Origin: Rhabditoides inermis
Taxonomy: Eukaryota; Nematoda; Chromadorea; Rhabditida; Rhabditidae
Reading direction: 5' to 3'
Length of the DNA stretch: 64,000 nucleotides
Assembly: GCA_963966185.1 (NCBI GenBank)
Contig: CAWZYM010000261.1
Coordinates: forward strand, 1-64,000
In this document: positions 33,865-44,700 of the stretch, piece by piece
How the letters are laid out: the number at the start of each line of letters is the position of its first letter
Numbering within the stretch: position 1 is the stretch's first letter
The notes under the pieces: model-generated
What the model was told of the DNA's origin: nothing
The model's database searches: none
What the model saw: the letters and a program-made list of their open reading frames with translations, nothing else
Position numbers and translations under genes: made by a program

Positions 33865-35397
33865 AAGAAAGCACAGCGTTCCAAGCAATATATCGAGAGA
33901 AAAAATTCCAAATACATCAGGTGCGTCGTTAATGAACACGTCACACGTCACACATTGATAGCATCGATGTCAAGATTACAGAGTGTTGTTCGAAAATACG
34001 AGTTTTGAATGGGTGCGACGATCGGTGTTGACTATAAGCTGATATCATTTTTACCGGAGTTTTTGTTTTGAGAGCAGAAATGGAAAGGAAGCGCCGGTAT
34101 TCACTGAAAAAAAGTGGATTGATGGTATAGGATGCTGCGAGGACAACTACGGCAAGCAAATTCACGAACGACCTCATGACCAAGTTGTGATCAGTTGTGT
34201 AATTGTTTTGCCGCTCTCTTCACCTTTTTTATACGAAACAATTGGTTCAGAGCAATACTGCCTTTGATATCCGAACCGCAAAACAAGATAATCTTCACAT
34301 GACATTAAACGTAATTGTTTACATGTTGAATTTTATGCGTTCTGATCAAAAACATGTTTGCGATTTGCTTCACCTACGTATCTAACGTTTTGTTTGCAAC
34401 AGAACAATAAAACTAACCTCGTTGTCTATGAATTTGCAGTGTCATTAATCAGAGATCAGGCCAAAATCGCATTTTTTTTTCTGGTTTTGTCACTTTTTGT
34501 GATTCCATTTTATTCAGCGGTTACCTTTTCACCGTGCTTCCTTAAATCACCATCCGACGACAATGATCAGTCACAAAGCCACCGCCGCTGCTTGGTTGTA
34601 TCGACTGCATTTTGATCTACATTCAGAGTCAGAAGCCGCACCGCAGTGCGAAGCACGGATGGAGCTGAATGAGAATGTTTGAAGTGCACCAAATAGTGAG
34701 TCGCAGGTGTTTTTCTTCGAATTTGGAACAAGATGATGGTGATATATACTACATAGATCGATTGGAAGCGAACACGAAAAAAAATCGCAAAAGTGAAAAA
34801 AAAGACGATAGATGCAACGTGGTCCATTAGGCTCACGCATTCAAAAAAGGTGGTCAGGAAGGAAAATGATAACCACCCGATGAAGCTTTGCTGTATTCGC
34901 TATAAACAACAATACTCGAAAACATATCCAAGGACAAAACACTAAACCTTTGTACATTTCGCCCAAAAAGTGTAATTTAGGTTTGTGTTCTGTCTGCACC
35001 TTCAGATACACTAATCGAATTGTATTTGTGGTAAATCTCCGACGCGTGTGCAAGTTTAAAAAATGTATCCGAGCAATATTTGTTTATGCCATAGTTTTGT
35101 TTTAAAAGATGACTTACATAATGGCTAAAACACCTACTAGATGAAAAGTTCTGAAAATTTGTTTGATATGAGTTATTGCCGAAAATACAGGTTTAGTCCA
35201 TATTGGAGTAAGGCTATAACTCGCTGAAATGAAGTTTTCAAAAATCGGTCAACGCACTTCCGGGCAACTGTCAAAAGCATTCCACTAACCCATTGAACAC
35301 AAATGGATATCTTTTGAAATAACAGAGATAATGCGACTTGAAAAACGTCCCAGGGACTTCGTGGCGGGACCAGTTTTTATTGCCCGTAGTCATCCTT
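33865..35397. other. Intergenic with a diverged repeat, no gene
   Basis: 34590-35035 is a diverged member of the repeat family also seen at 39590-39850 and 59490-59925: shared phrases are acgtggtccat(t)aggctcacg and aaacactaaacctttgtaca. The rest shows no supported feature. Confidence 0.5.
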
Positions 35398-35401
35398 TTA
35401 A

Positions 35402-35941
35402 AGGTAGTGTACCCTCTGATTCTGATTGCATGAGTTGTTGTTACCAGTTTATTGCTCATTATTTGTTAGTTATAATTCCATAACAAGTTAGTTGAAATTT
35501 CAAAAATTACAATTTTTAAAATATAAAAAATAAATTTAAACGTTTGACATTTACCGGAAAAAAATGTAAGCAGTTTTAACCACGCCCGCAAACTTATGTT
35601 CACCAACTGCGGTTACATCACCCAACTGACCGGAGTGATTCGTTTGTTTCGCACGCAAAATGCGTTCTTATGGTTTTGTGGTTTGTTTTTGATGTTCAAT
35701 TCACAATCAAGAATCAAAATAAACTTAGAAAAATGTATATTAACAATATTAAACATATTTGTCAAATTTTCATAAAATCGAAGTTTTCATGTTTCTTTCA
35801 CGTTAAAAGCTTATTTGCATAAGGTTAAAGATATTTTCAAGGGATAGTATATTGACCAGTTATGTTTCTGATAATGAGATTAAACAAATAAACAACACAA
35901 ATTGCAAATTTGAAGTCATGCGGTCAGAGGGTACACTACCT
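35402..35941. mobile_element. TTAA-flanked MITE, family A
   Basis: The ends aggtagtgtaccctctgat and tcagagggtacactacct lie between TTAA at 35398-35401 and TTAA at 35942-35945. The second TTAA is shared with the next element. Confidence 0.9.
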
Positions 35942-35945
35942 TTAA

Positions 35946-36255
35946 GGGAGTGTACCCTCTGATTTCCGAAGTTGAGTTAGCACAGAAATCTGAAAAAAAA
36001 TTATCAAAAAATGATGCACTTTTGTCAATTGAACCATATGCCGGAAATGGCGGAAAGTGGGATAAACCATCATCGACCGTGCACGTCTGTGCACATTGCT
36101 GCACACTTTTCTCTTGAAAGAACGTATTCGAGCGCGACTTACACAAACTTCAAGGCGACTTCAGCATGACTTTCCCAAGAGAAAGTACTCTATTTATGTC
36201 ATATTTCCACATCCTGATGCTAACTCAACTTCGAAAATCAGAGGGTACACTCCCT
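35946..36255. mobile_element. TTAA-flanked MITE, family A subtype
   Basis: The ends gggagtgtaccctctgat and atcagagggtacactccct are flanked by TTAA at 35942-35945 and 36256-36259. It abuts the previous element with no spacer, so one used the TTAA at the other's edge. Confidence 0.9.
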
Positions 36256-36359
36256 TTAAGATACCGTAATTTCCGTTTGAAATTGGGAAATTGGGACCAG
36301 ATTATTGTATTTTGTGATACGTATATTGCACTATTCTCGTTGGAGTGTGTACTTGTGGA

Positions 36360-36717
36360 GGGAACAGTGGCGACTTATTTTTGACTAGACGTACATAATA
36401 TTAAAAATTATATTAACCTAACACATTTGCAATTTTTGCGAAAGAACGAAGATTTTGCGTTACTTTCGAATCTGCCACTGCCAACGATGCAGCCGAAAAT
36501 TTGAACTACCCGCTAACGCATCAATACTGCACGTTGGGGTCGGAGACATAAACGCAAATGGACGTCGTCCTTTCACTTGCTACATGGATCAGTGCATGTG
36601 CGCTGCGTTGTGGCCCCCGAGGTTCGCGGGTTCAATTCCGGTCACCGCCAAATGTTTTGCTCTTGTGAAAATGAGGAGTTGTGGCAGGTTAATGAAAAAA
36701 AAGTTGCCACTGTTCCT
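36360..36717. mobile_element. Family B TIR element with tRNA-like core
   Basis: Same family as 7293-7653 in the opposite orientation. Ends gaacagtggcgactta and ttgccactgttcc, with TTAA at 36718-36721. The plus strand contains a tRNA-like unit with A-box-like atcagtgcatgtgcgc (about 36587) and B box gggttcaattccggtcaccg (about 36627-36646). Confidence 0.75.
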
Positions 36718-36942
36718 TTAATAGTTATAAAAAACTATAGCTTTCATAAAACTTTGAAAGTTGAGATTTTATCAATTTAGAGCCGAGTTATGGTCAAAAA
36801 CATCGATGCCTCCAACGAGTGTCTGGAAATGGTTGACTGTTACTTTCTATGTAAAGTATGCCTAAACGGAAACGAGGACAGCTGATTTTTAGAGATGTTT
36901 AAAAACAGGTTGAAAGCTTTCAATTTCTGCTTTTTGAAGTTA

Positions 36943-36943
<1 letters not shown>

Positions 36944-37024
<81 letters not shown>

Positions 37025-37037
37025 GGAGAGAGAGAAG

Positions 37038-37098
<61 letters not shown>
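36944..37098. repeat. (GA)n microsatellite
   Basis: GA tract with a GGAGAGAGAGAA sub-repeat in the middle. Confidence 0.97.
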
Positions 37099-37099
<1 letters not shown>

Positions 37100-37487
37100 A
37101 CGCCCCGCCCACTCAAATCACACGTCTTTACTAACCTTACAATGTGTGTGTTTGCGAATGAACTGTTACTTAATCTCTGATTGTGCATATCCGTTTAGTA
37201 TGCTTGTTCCAGTGTTTGAACTTTTCTAATGTACTCTGGTCGTTGTTCTCAATTAACTCTTAACATGTCTCTTTTGTGTTTTGTATCGGATTGTTCGAAA
37301 GAAACATGGAGTGTTAGTTTTAGCCCCCCCCCTTCCCGTTTCATATCCAAAGTTGATTAGAGATGACTATTGTTCAAGTGTTTTCATACGCTTCTGATTG
37401 CACACTTTTTTGTGCGTTGCACGTTTAAGACTTCAAAAAACGATAATTTTAAAGTTTGTAATGTTGCATGTGTTTTAGGACTTTACG

Positions 37488-39066
37488 ATGTACGCTAATA
37501 CTACCGATAAGTTATTACTTACACATTCCAATCATTTGGCTAACGCTAGACTTGTAATTACAGTATCCATTTGTGGTGTTTTTGATATTGATGTGGCTAT
37601 GCCATATATACGGCAGGAGTTCATCAAGTTATAACAGTTTTACAATTTTTTTCAACGTTTACACGTTTCAGGAGTTCTTTGTTAGATTATAGTTTTTACT
37701 TGTTTTATGCAATTGACATGACTGCAGTAATATTGTTTCTTTTGTTTGGATGGATTGGATACAAAGTGATACTCAAGGGACAAGTCTTTCATTTCAACTA
37801 CAATGTGATATTATTCTACTATTATCTTCACATCTATCAGATGGTCTTTGCAAGATTAACAAACTATTTGTTTCTATACGGCTGGGTAAAACCTAGAGGT
37901 GTGCGATCTTTGACTCAAAAAAATCTTTGCTTTGAAATCATCAAACAATTTATAATTTTCAGACGCATTTCCTGTCAATTTGTTAGTTTTGTTTGTGCCC
38001 ACAGATATGTATTTTCTGGGTCAAACTGCTATCATTTTGGATTTAGTTGTTATTGAAAGGTGAAAACGAGTTGTGAGAGGAAATGTAAACGTTTTAGAAT
38101 CTTCGCAACGATCTACGCTAGAGATTACGAAAAGAAGCAGAGAAAATGGATAGTATTCGTCATTCCGTTGATTGGAATCATCTATTCCACAGTGTTTGGG
38201 TACACATTTCAGAACGGTAAACTTGAAAAGTTTTCCATGAATAGGAAATTGGATATCACGATTTCCAGATATCCAGGTGTTTTACAAATTGATCATCTGG
38301 ATATTCGTTCCTTGCTCGCTCAGTGTCATAGTACGATTTTACAGTTTGATCAAATTTCCACGTACAAATTTCAGGGGTTTTCTCTAATATTCTACTTCAA
38401 TCATCGCTGGTTGAAATGCGTGATGAATATCAAAACTGCGAGTTCTTACTCCATCAGCCTGCGATATCAACTGCGAGAGAACATTCATGTTATGAAGGTG
38501 AAACACACGTCGTCTCATGCTGTCTATGCGAGCTGTTTTAGCTGCAACTCAACGTGGTGGTGATCGCACTGTTCGGGATATCGCTCGCCGGTGTGTACTG
38601 GCTAGTTATGCATGGCCGACTAGCGTCGATTGCAGTCGACAGCAAGGAGTCCGTGATAGCTGACTACTACATGAGAGCCATACTGCAGACACTCACTCTA
38701 AAGTGAGTGAATGTTTCTCGAATCTTTTCATTCTTTTTTTGGTATCACTCTGGTTTTTTTGGTTTTCTAGTTGTGTGTTTTTTTCAGTGGCAGTTTCGTA
38801 GTAGTAAGCGGGTACGGTATATTGGTTCCCGCATGGCGCATTGTTATCTTTCAAACGTTGTTACCAAAGTTTGTGTTCAACCGATTTGTCAAAACAAGTG
38901 GTAAGTTACAGATAGAGTTTTTGAATGTGTCATAGCTGTTTTTTTTTGCTGTTTAGCAAACAGTTACTTTCTTCGGTACGATTGTTGCTTTCCAGTTGAG
39001 CCAGCGACGTTAAGCCACGAGACGGAAACGGAAATTTATTTCACACAACTGAGACAGCGCTGGTGA
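37488..39066 (+). CDS. sre-type (class E) chemoreceptor, 370 aa
   Basis: Seven-helix receptor, expected in chemosensory neurons. Nine exons: 37488-37627, 37672-37898, 37963-38059, 38098-38216, 38269-38330, 38375-38497, 38542-38702, 38788-38900, 38996-39066; the sum is 371 codons with all phases matching. Family landmarks are LLDYSFYLFYAID, a first loop ILKGQVFHFN, LVVIERIFATIYARDYEKKQR after TM3, SYSISLRYQLRENIHVMK in the third inner loop, and the tail TEIYFTQLRQRW. The exact first exon is less certain: it ends at a non-ideal donor (CAA/gttata), but its length gives the required phase 2. No stop or frameshift was found, so the gene looks intact, unlike the two receptors to its left. Confidence 0.85.
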
Positions 39067-39179
39067 TGCACAATAAATGTTTTTTATTGCATGCATGTGA
39101 TAAATATATGCAAAAACTGCAGAGTTTTCGTCGGTACGAAAAATACGAACGTGACTAAGGGTAAGAAGCAGAACTGAAA

Positions 39180-40413
39180 GAGTGTTGTTAGAGCCACACT
39201 CTCAAATCCGAACCAAATTGATAGGATACCTTAATTAGGACCCCGGACATCGATTTCTGATGTTAGAATTTCCTACGCGTCATATAAGTTTCCAGTACGA
39301 AAACGTACAGGGCTGTTTTTTGGCTACCTCAATCCATCTCTGGCGGTCAAAGACTGAGCCAATGTGGCCTAGTGGTTAGCGCGTCCGTCTGTCAGACCAG
39401 ATACTGGAGTTCGATTTCGCGCACTTGGTTTTTGTTTTGACGGCACTTTCTGGACTTTGCGTTTTTAGTTGATGGAGAAAACACAAATTACAAGTGTTCA
39501 CGCCGCTCTGTTATGACAGTTTTCACACTGAACGTTTCAGCCAGAACATCTAGCGTAAGAAACACAGTAACGGAAGAGAAGTATGCTGCTGTTATCGATC
39601 GATATCCGGAGCCGTTCACTGTGAGACGATAAGGAGGAGCCAAATAAGCCTGTTGGAAGTGCACATAGTCGGTAACTCACGGATTTCTAGGATTTCGCAA
39701 CATGATAGTGACAAATGGATCGACCGGGAGCAAGTATGTAAATGGACACGAGAAGTTCGAGAACGTTCGACGGTAGACGCAAGGTGATCCATAAGGCTCA
39801 CGCGTTCAAGGATGGATCAAGGCCGCATACTCTACTCTATATCGGATAAGAAGACGGATGTCTGGAGATGTGACTGGATTCCTATCTCCGCATATGCTGT
39901 TATGCCAACAGTGTCTGGAGAAAGTGAAGCCCCGCAAATCGAGTACGAACAGTTCCAAACCGTAGCTGTACTATTTCATAATATTTAGATTTGTAAGTAT
40001 GTCATAACAACTTATGAATAAACTATTCTAATCAGTATATTTAAATGATATTTGAAGGCAATAACAAAAATGTCCAAAGACATATGTGGTTGCAAACAGG
40101 TCAAAGCACTTCGCAACAAAAAAAAACTTTTTCCAAGTTCAGAAAGTGCCGGCAAAACTAAAAACACGTGCGCGGAACCGAACCCCAGTCTCTGGTCGGA
40201 CAGACGGACGCGCTAACCACTAGGCCACACGGGCTCTGTCTTTGACCGCCAGAGATGGAATAAGGTAGCTAAAAAACCAGCAGTGTACGTTTTCGTACTG
40301 AAAACGTGTGTGGCGCGTAAGAGTTTTTAACATTAGAAATCGATGTCCGGGGTCCTAACTAAGGTATCCTATCAATTTGGTTTGGATCCGAGAGTGTGGC
40401 TCTAACAACACTC
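39180..40413. mobile_element. Long-TIR element with tRNA-like sequence in the arms
   Basis: Arms of about 240 bp match in inverted orientation: gagtgttgttagagccacac at 39181 and its complement ending at 40413, aaattgataggatacctta, gaccgccagagatgga, and a tRNA-like segment (gtggcctagtggttagcgcg) at about 39363-39382 and, inverted, 40214-40233. Internal 39590-39850 holds a member of the repeat family seen at 34590-35035 and 59490-59925. Confidence 0.85.
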
Positions 40414-40418
40414 GTGAG

Positions 40419-40973
40419 TAGAGATGGTCCGGTTAAACTCTTCACGGTTTTTCGGTTCGGTTTAACCGGTTAACCGAACCGAAATTTCGAAAAACCGGTT
40501 CCGGTTAACCGGTTAACCGATTTTGAAACGGTTTTCGGTTAACCGGTTAACCGAACCGTGACTTCAAAAAACCGGTTCCGGTTTACCGGTTTTAACCGGT
40601 TTTTGGTTATCGAAACCGACACTGAAGGTGTGAGATCATCAAAGATAGCGCGAAGTTCAATCTTATTTGTCAGTTACCGCCATTGTTACATCACAAAACT
40701 CGAGAAATTTGACAAAACGAGCGTCGAACTTAGCCTAGGCAGTCAGCTACAGGGGAACCGGTTAACCGAACGATTCGGTTAACCGGTTCGGTTAACCAAA
40801 CGATTCGGTTAACCGGTTCGGTTAACCGAAAACCGGTTTCTGTCACGGTTTTTCGGTTCGGTTAACCGGTTAACCGAAATCAAAACGGTTCCCGGTTAAC
40901 CGGTTAACCGAACCGGTTAAATAACCGAAAACCGGAAAAATAACCGAAATGACGGTTAACCGGACCATCTCTA
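40419..40973. mobile_element. AACCGG-rich hAT-like foldback element
   Basis: The ends tagagatggtccggttaa and ttaaccggaccatctcta are flanked by a perfect 8-bp duplication CTCGTGAG at 40411-40418 and 40974-40981. The interior is mostly built of (gg)ttaaccg(aacc) repeats that can pair with each other. An 8-bp duplication is the hAT hallmark. It landed at the right end of the element at 39180-40413. Relatives: about 44935-45060 (decayed), 55774-55789 plus 57204-57330, and 57908-58050. Confidence 0.9.
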
Positions 40974-41165
40974 CTCGTGAGCTGCTATTGCGCTTTCTTC
41001 AAAGGTTTGCTGTTCGCAGTGAGTAGATGGCACATAAAAATTACAATGTAAATTGAAAATCAGTAACACAGCAAACAGCGAGTGCAGGTGAGACGAAGCG
41101 TGAGACGTCCTGTGTGAATTTGGAGAGCCACGCTTCAAACAATGGTCGGAAAAAGTCACTATCAA

Positions 41166-41726
41166 AGGTAGTGTAACCTCTGAACGCTAAATTTAAAACA
41201 TGAGAAAATTGTATATATATACCGTTTAACTTATGATATTGATACATGTTTCCTTCAAGAGTAACCACTTTAAAAAATATGCAAATTAGTCATTAAATAG
41301 ACCAAAAGCGCCTATTGACGTTTCTTACGTCGTTTGTCTCACAGACTATGAGGTTGCGGCGTTTAGCGGCGATTTTTCCATATAAGCTGTTTGCTCGAAT
41401 GCTTTGAGTTTTTGTTTATTCTTTCACTGAATTTTGATTATTTGAACTATAAAAAAAGGAAACAATAAAAAAAACTGGGTTTTCTTCAGAAAACAGCAGA
41501 GCAGTGTAGATTGTGCAAGTTGGTGCAAGTTATGAACTTTAGACGGTTTAGACCGCCGAGAGCCGATCTGAACCTTGGTTCGCAATGATCACTCAGAAGT
41601 CAAAATGAATTTAAAAATACTTGTTATAAACTTTAAAAGCTATAATGTGGCAAAACATTAGAGAAAAGTAGTCGATAAAAGTGCCATGATTTGTTTCATA
41701 ACCAGAGTCAGAGGTACACACTACCT
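41166..41726. mobile_element. MITE, family A, decayed
   Basis: The ends aggtagtgtaacctctga and tcagaggtacacactacct carry mutations relative to the other copies. The flanks are TCAA and TTTA, decayed from TTAA. Confidence 0.8.
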
Positions 41727-42095
41727 TTTAGTTTTTAGTATTTGTCAGTGGTTTCTGGTAGACCAAAAAAATGTCAGAAATGCGTCACCTGGACTGGGTA
41801 TTGAATCACACTTACGGCTTCCGTCAGTCGTTCACCCAAACATGCCTTCGTCTTTGTGTAGTGTGTTTTCGCTTTGGCAGTACACTAGAAAAATTCCTGA
41901 CCTTATCGCCTTTGTTCCCGAAAGTGTGTGTTCTGATAATCTATTAGGAGATATGTAACTATGCGGTCATAATCGGGAGTGTACGTGATAAACGATCTTT
42001 CGCATCACTACCGCCCCTTTTCTAGCAACTTGTTATCAGCCAAGTCATACTATGTAGCTCACTCAGCCAAAACATTGCGAAAATTATATATCACA

Positions 42096-42939
42096 CGGTC
42101 TCTGTAAGAAACGGACGAAACTAGAAGCTTCGCGTTTGCACATAGGGGTTTTCAAAAGTTCTCTACAAGGTAATAATAGTCATTTTGGTCAATTATGCAA
42201 ATTATGCTAATTAAGGGACCATGACCTCAAAAATGTCAATTTTTGCTAAAAAGTTAGAAAACAGGTGCTCTTTTGATTTTTCAAAAGATTTTGAGACACT
42301 TTCGTTTCGAATTTTTTTTTCATGAAAGCCATGTTGAAAAAAGATGAAATGAAAACTGAAGTTTCAGATTTTGGAACTTTTTGGAAATGTTCCACTCCGA
42401 GAAACCACTATTACCATTAAAAAACGCTAATGTCTACCTGATCTTTTAGAGAAAAATCGATGGGGGCATGTTTTGAAATTTTGGCGATCAAAATCAAATT
42501 ATCTTGAAAAACTGTTAAAATATTTTTTTTAAACACGTTATCATCGGCGACAACAAAAAGGAAACATACCATTAGAAAGTACGCATTTTGTTCTTTAAAT
42601 GAGCTTAGAGTTCAGATTGAGACGAATCGATGGGGGCTTGATTTGATATCTTTGGATCGAATGTCGATGAAAAAGTTATAATCTCCAAGATCTCAAAACA
42701 TGCCCCAATCAGGTTTTCTCCAAGTAAAACGGTTTTTTGTTGTCTCGGAGTGGAACATCTCCAAAAAAAAATCATGCAAACTTTTCAATTTGACATTTTT
42801 GAGATCATGGTCCCTTAATCAGCATTATTTGCATATTTGACCAAAAAGACTTGTAGAGACCATTTGAAAACCCCTATGTGCGAACGCATAGCTTCTAGTA
42901 CCTAAATGTCGTGAAAGTCTTCGATCGTTACAGAGACCG
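42096..42939. mobile_element. Long-TIR foldback element (cggtctctgtaa ends)
   Basis: CGGTCTCTGTAA at 42096-42107 and TTACAGAGACCG at 42928-42939. The arms also share cataggggttttcaaa and gggaccatgacctcaaaaat in inverted order. The centre has no coding capacity. Confidence 0.85.
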
Positions 42940-44370
42940 TTTCACATATGAACAACCACAAACTCGTGTATGCTTAAACTTTTCGAGAACATTTGGATTA
43001 CATTCACTCACGCGGAGAAGAAGATGGGCATCGGAATTCAAAACAATACTGCGTCGACGAAAGTAGCCTACGGACATTATTTGGCCGAAAATCCGGCGTT
43101 TAAGTTTCGCGTTTTTCGATTGATCACAGCCAGCGTGGTCGAATAGGTAGCGAGCTCGTCTAGTAAGCACGCGACGCGGGTTCGATCCTCGGACGCGGAA
43201 CTTATGTACTGCTTGAAGAAACGGTTTGTTGTGATTGTGTGATTGTGTGATGGGCGTCGGCAGATACGGTACCGGAAAGGGAAGCGCGAGTCGCCGAAAT
43301 GCACAAGATCATATGGAATGCCAACACATTCGAGTGTGTTCATGAAATGAGAGAGTGGTGTGATGAGTGATGTGAATGGCCTGATCGCCTGATTAACAAT
43401 GATCTCAGAGAATGCAAAATTGTCTGTCGGCAAAATGGCTGTCGCGACGTCAACCTAAGCGTGAGACCAAGCACACCAACTCTTCACGTCGGATCCCGAC
43501 AAGAAGGAACCACCGACAAATACTTCACGCAAACTGAACCCTTTTGTGTTTCATTTCCGTTGTTGTTTTCTTGATATCGGCAGTAAATCAATTCAATGCT
43601 AAAATTCGCTGACTGTCTGATTGTACTCTTTCGTATGACGACGCCACGGCAGGGATGGATCAACTCGGGTTTGCAGTACACTCGCAAGACTCCTGGCCTA
43701 ATCGCATCTGTCCCCGACGTGTCTATCGAGAAGCGTGTGTTTAGATCGTGCTGATATTCTTTCAGGAGATAACTATGCGGTCGTTCCGGTTCTCAAGTCT
43801 ACGTGATAAGCTATCTCTCGCATCAGCACCACCCATTTTCCCGCTCTGCTGAATCATATCAACTCAGCTAGTAGCAGTAAGGCATTTATAAAACCTATAC
43901 AGTACGACTTTAACAAGATTTGACATGCTGAAGTTCTAAAACAACAACAATCAAAGTTGTTTTGAGTGAACTGCCAAGCAAATTTGAGTTGCGCTTTACT
44001 ATTTATTTGTACACGAACATTTTGTCAAGATGCACATCTAGGCAAATCGCATTCAAAAACAAACGAGAAAAAAGTACTGATATCACCAAACTTATGGGGT
44101 TTCGTTGCGGTTTCTTGCTGTATCATGAAATTTTTTTCGACATTTTTCAAAGTTGTTATTGTGCCTACTCAGTTATTAATACGTAAGCAATGTTTCCAGT
44201 TTTCGTGTGTAAATAAGTCGGTGTTTACATAGTTGTTCTCTAGTTTTCTGAAAATTTTCGGTGAGTTTTTGTTTGTGTTTCTTATCAGACTGTAAGAAAT
44301 ACGGTAACGTGTGTAGTTTAGTCTAACACGCTCGCCTCCATTCTCTTCCTATCAGAATCCGACAGGGTCT
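42940..44370. other. Intergenic with tRNA-like unit, no gene
   Basis: 43128-43200 on the plus strand reads tRNA-like, with gcgtggtcgaataggtagcg and a B box gggttcgatcc at about 43179-43189, but without a convincing cloverleaf. The phrase aactatgcggtcgttccggt near 43774 recurs in diverged form at 41956, 58775 and 62398, marking another dispersed repeat. Confidence 0.5.
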
Positions 44371-44377
44371 GTATCAC

Positions 44378-44383
44378 TATAAA
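44378..44383 (+). promoter_or_regulatory. TATA box of secreted-peptide gene, copy 1
   Basis: TATAAA ends on the first base of an upstream ATG (44383), so that ATG is probably not transcribed and the ATG at 44428 is the start. The same cactataaatgtttgtg sequence precedes copy 2. Confidence 0.65.
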
Positions 44384-44427
44384 TGTTTGTGTTTCGCGCA
44401 CATGAGCCACCAACCTTCACTCTCGCA

Positions 44428-44700
44428 ATGCGGCTCTTGCTCCTTGTGATTGTCATCTGCTCCGTTCTGTTGGTCAACTCTGCCCATATCAGTGAGTGCC
44501 AGTCGAACATCTCGGAATCCCTTCCGAACATATCCCGAGTACATTCATTTCCAGGAAGGCATAGGTCGTCCAATGGAGGGCCTGTCACCGACTCGAGGTA
44601 TATGATGCGGGATCCGATAGTGCCACGAACGGAAATGACCATGAGCATCTTATTCGCGAACATCATCCACTTCTTTCAAGGCCAGACAAACGACAAATGA
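44428..44700 (+). CDS. Small secreted peptide precursor, 69 aa (copy 1)
   Basis: Exon 1 44428-44491 and exon 2 44555-44700, joined over a 63-nt GT-AG intron that happens to be open in frame. The product begins with a clear signal peptide (MRLLLLVIVICSVLLVNSA), then has an RRHRSS basic site, a middle part PVTDSRYMMRDPIVPRTEM, and ends FFQGQTNDK. There is no cysteine in the spliced mature part, so it is not a disulfide-rich peptide. RR/HR and DPIVPR could be processing sites, as in neuropeptide-like precursors, but that is inference. I do not recognise the family. A copy with the same predicted protein lies at 58109-58381 on the other strand, and two exon-2 fragments lie at 53869 and 57380. Confidence 0.7.
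   Translation: MRLLLLVIVICSVLLVNSAHISECQSNISESLPNISRVHSFPGRHRSSNGGPVTDSRYMMRDPIVPRTEMTMSILFANIIHFFQGQTNDK

Noticed and set aside
39361..39425. Candidate tRNA gene
   Set aside because: The A-box-like half is good but the anticodon stem does not form, and the sequence is duplicated in both arms of a transposable element.
44383..44427. Upstream in-frame ATG extending the secreted peptide by 15 residues
   Set aside because: It overlaps the TATA box, so it should lie before the transcription start; the extension would also spoil the signal peptide.
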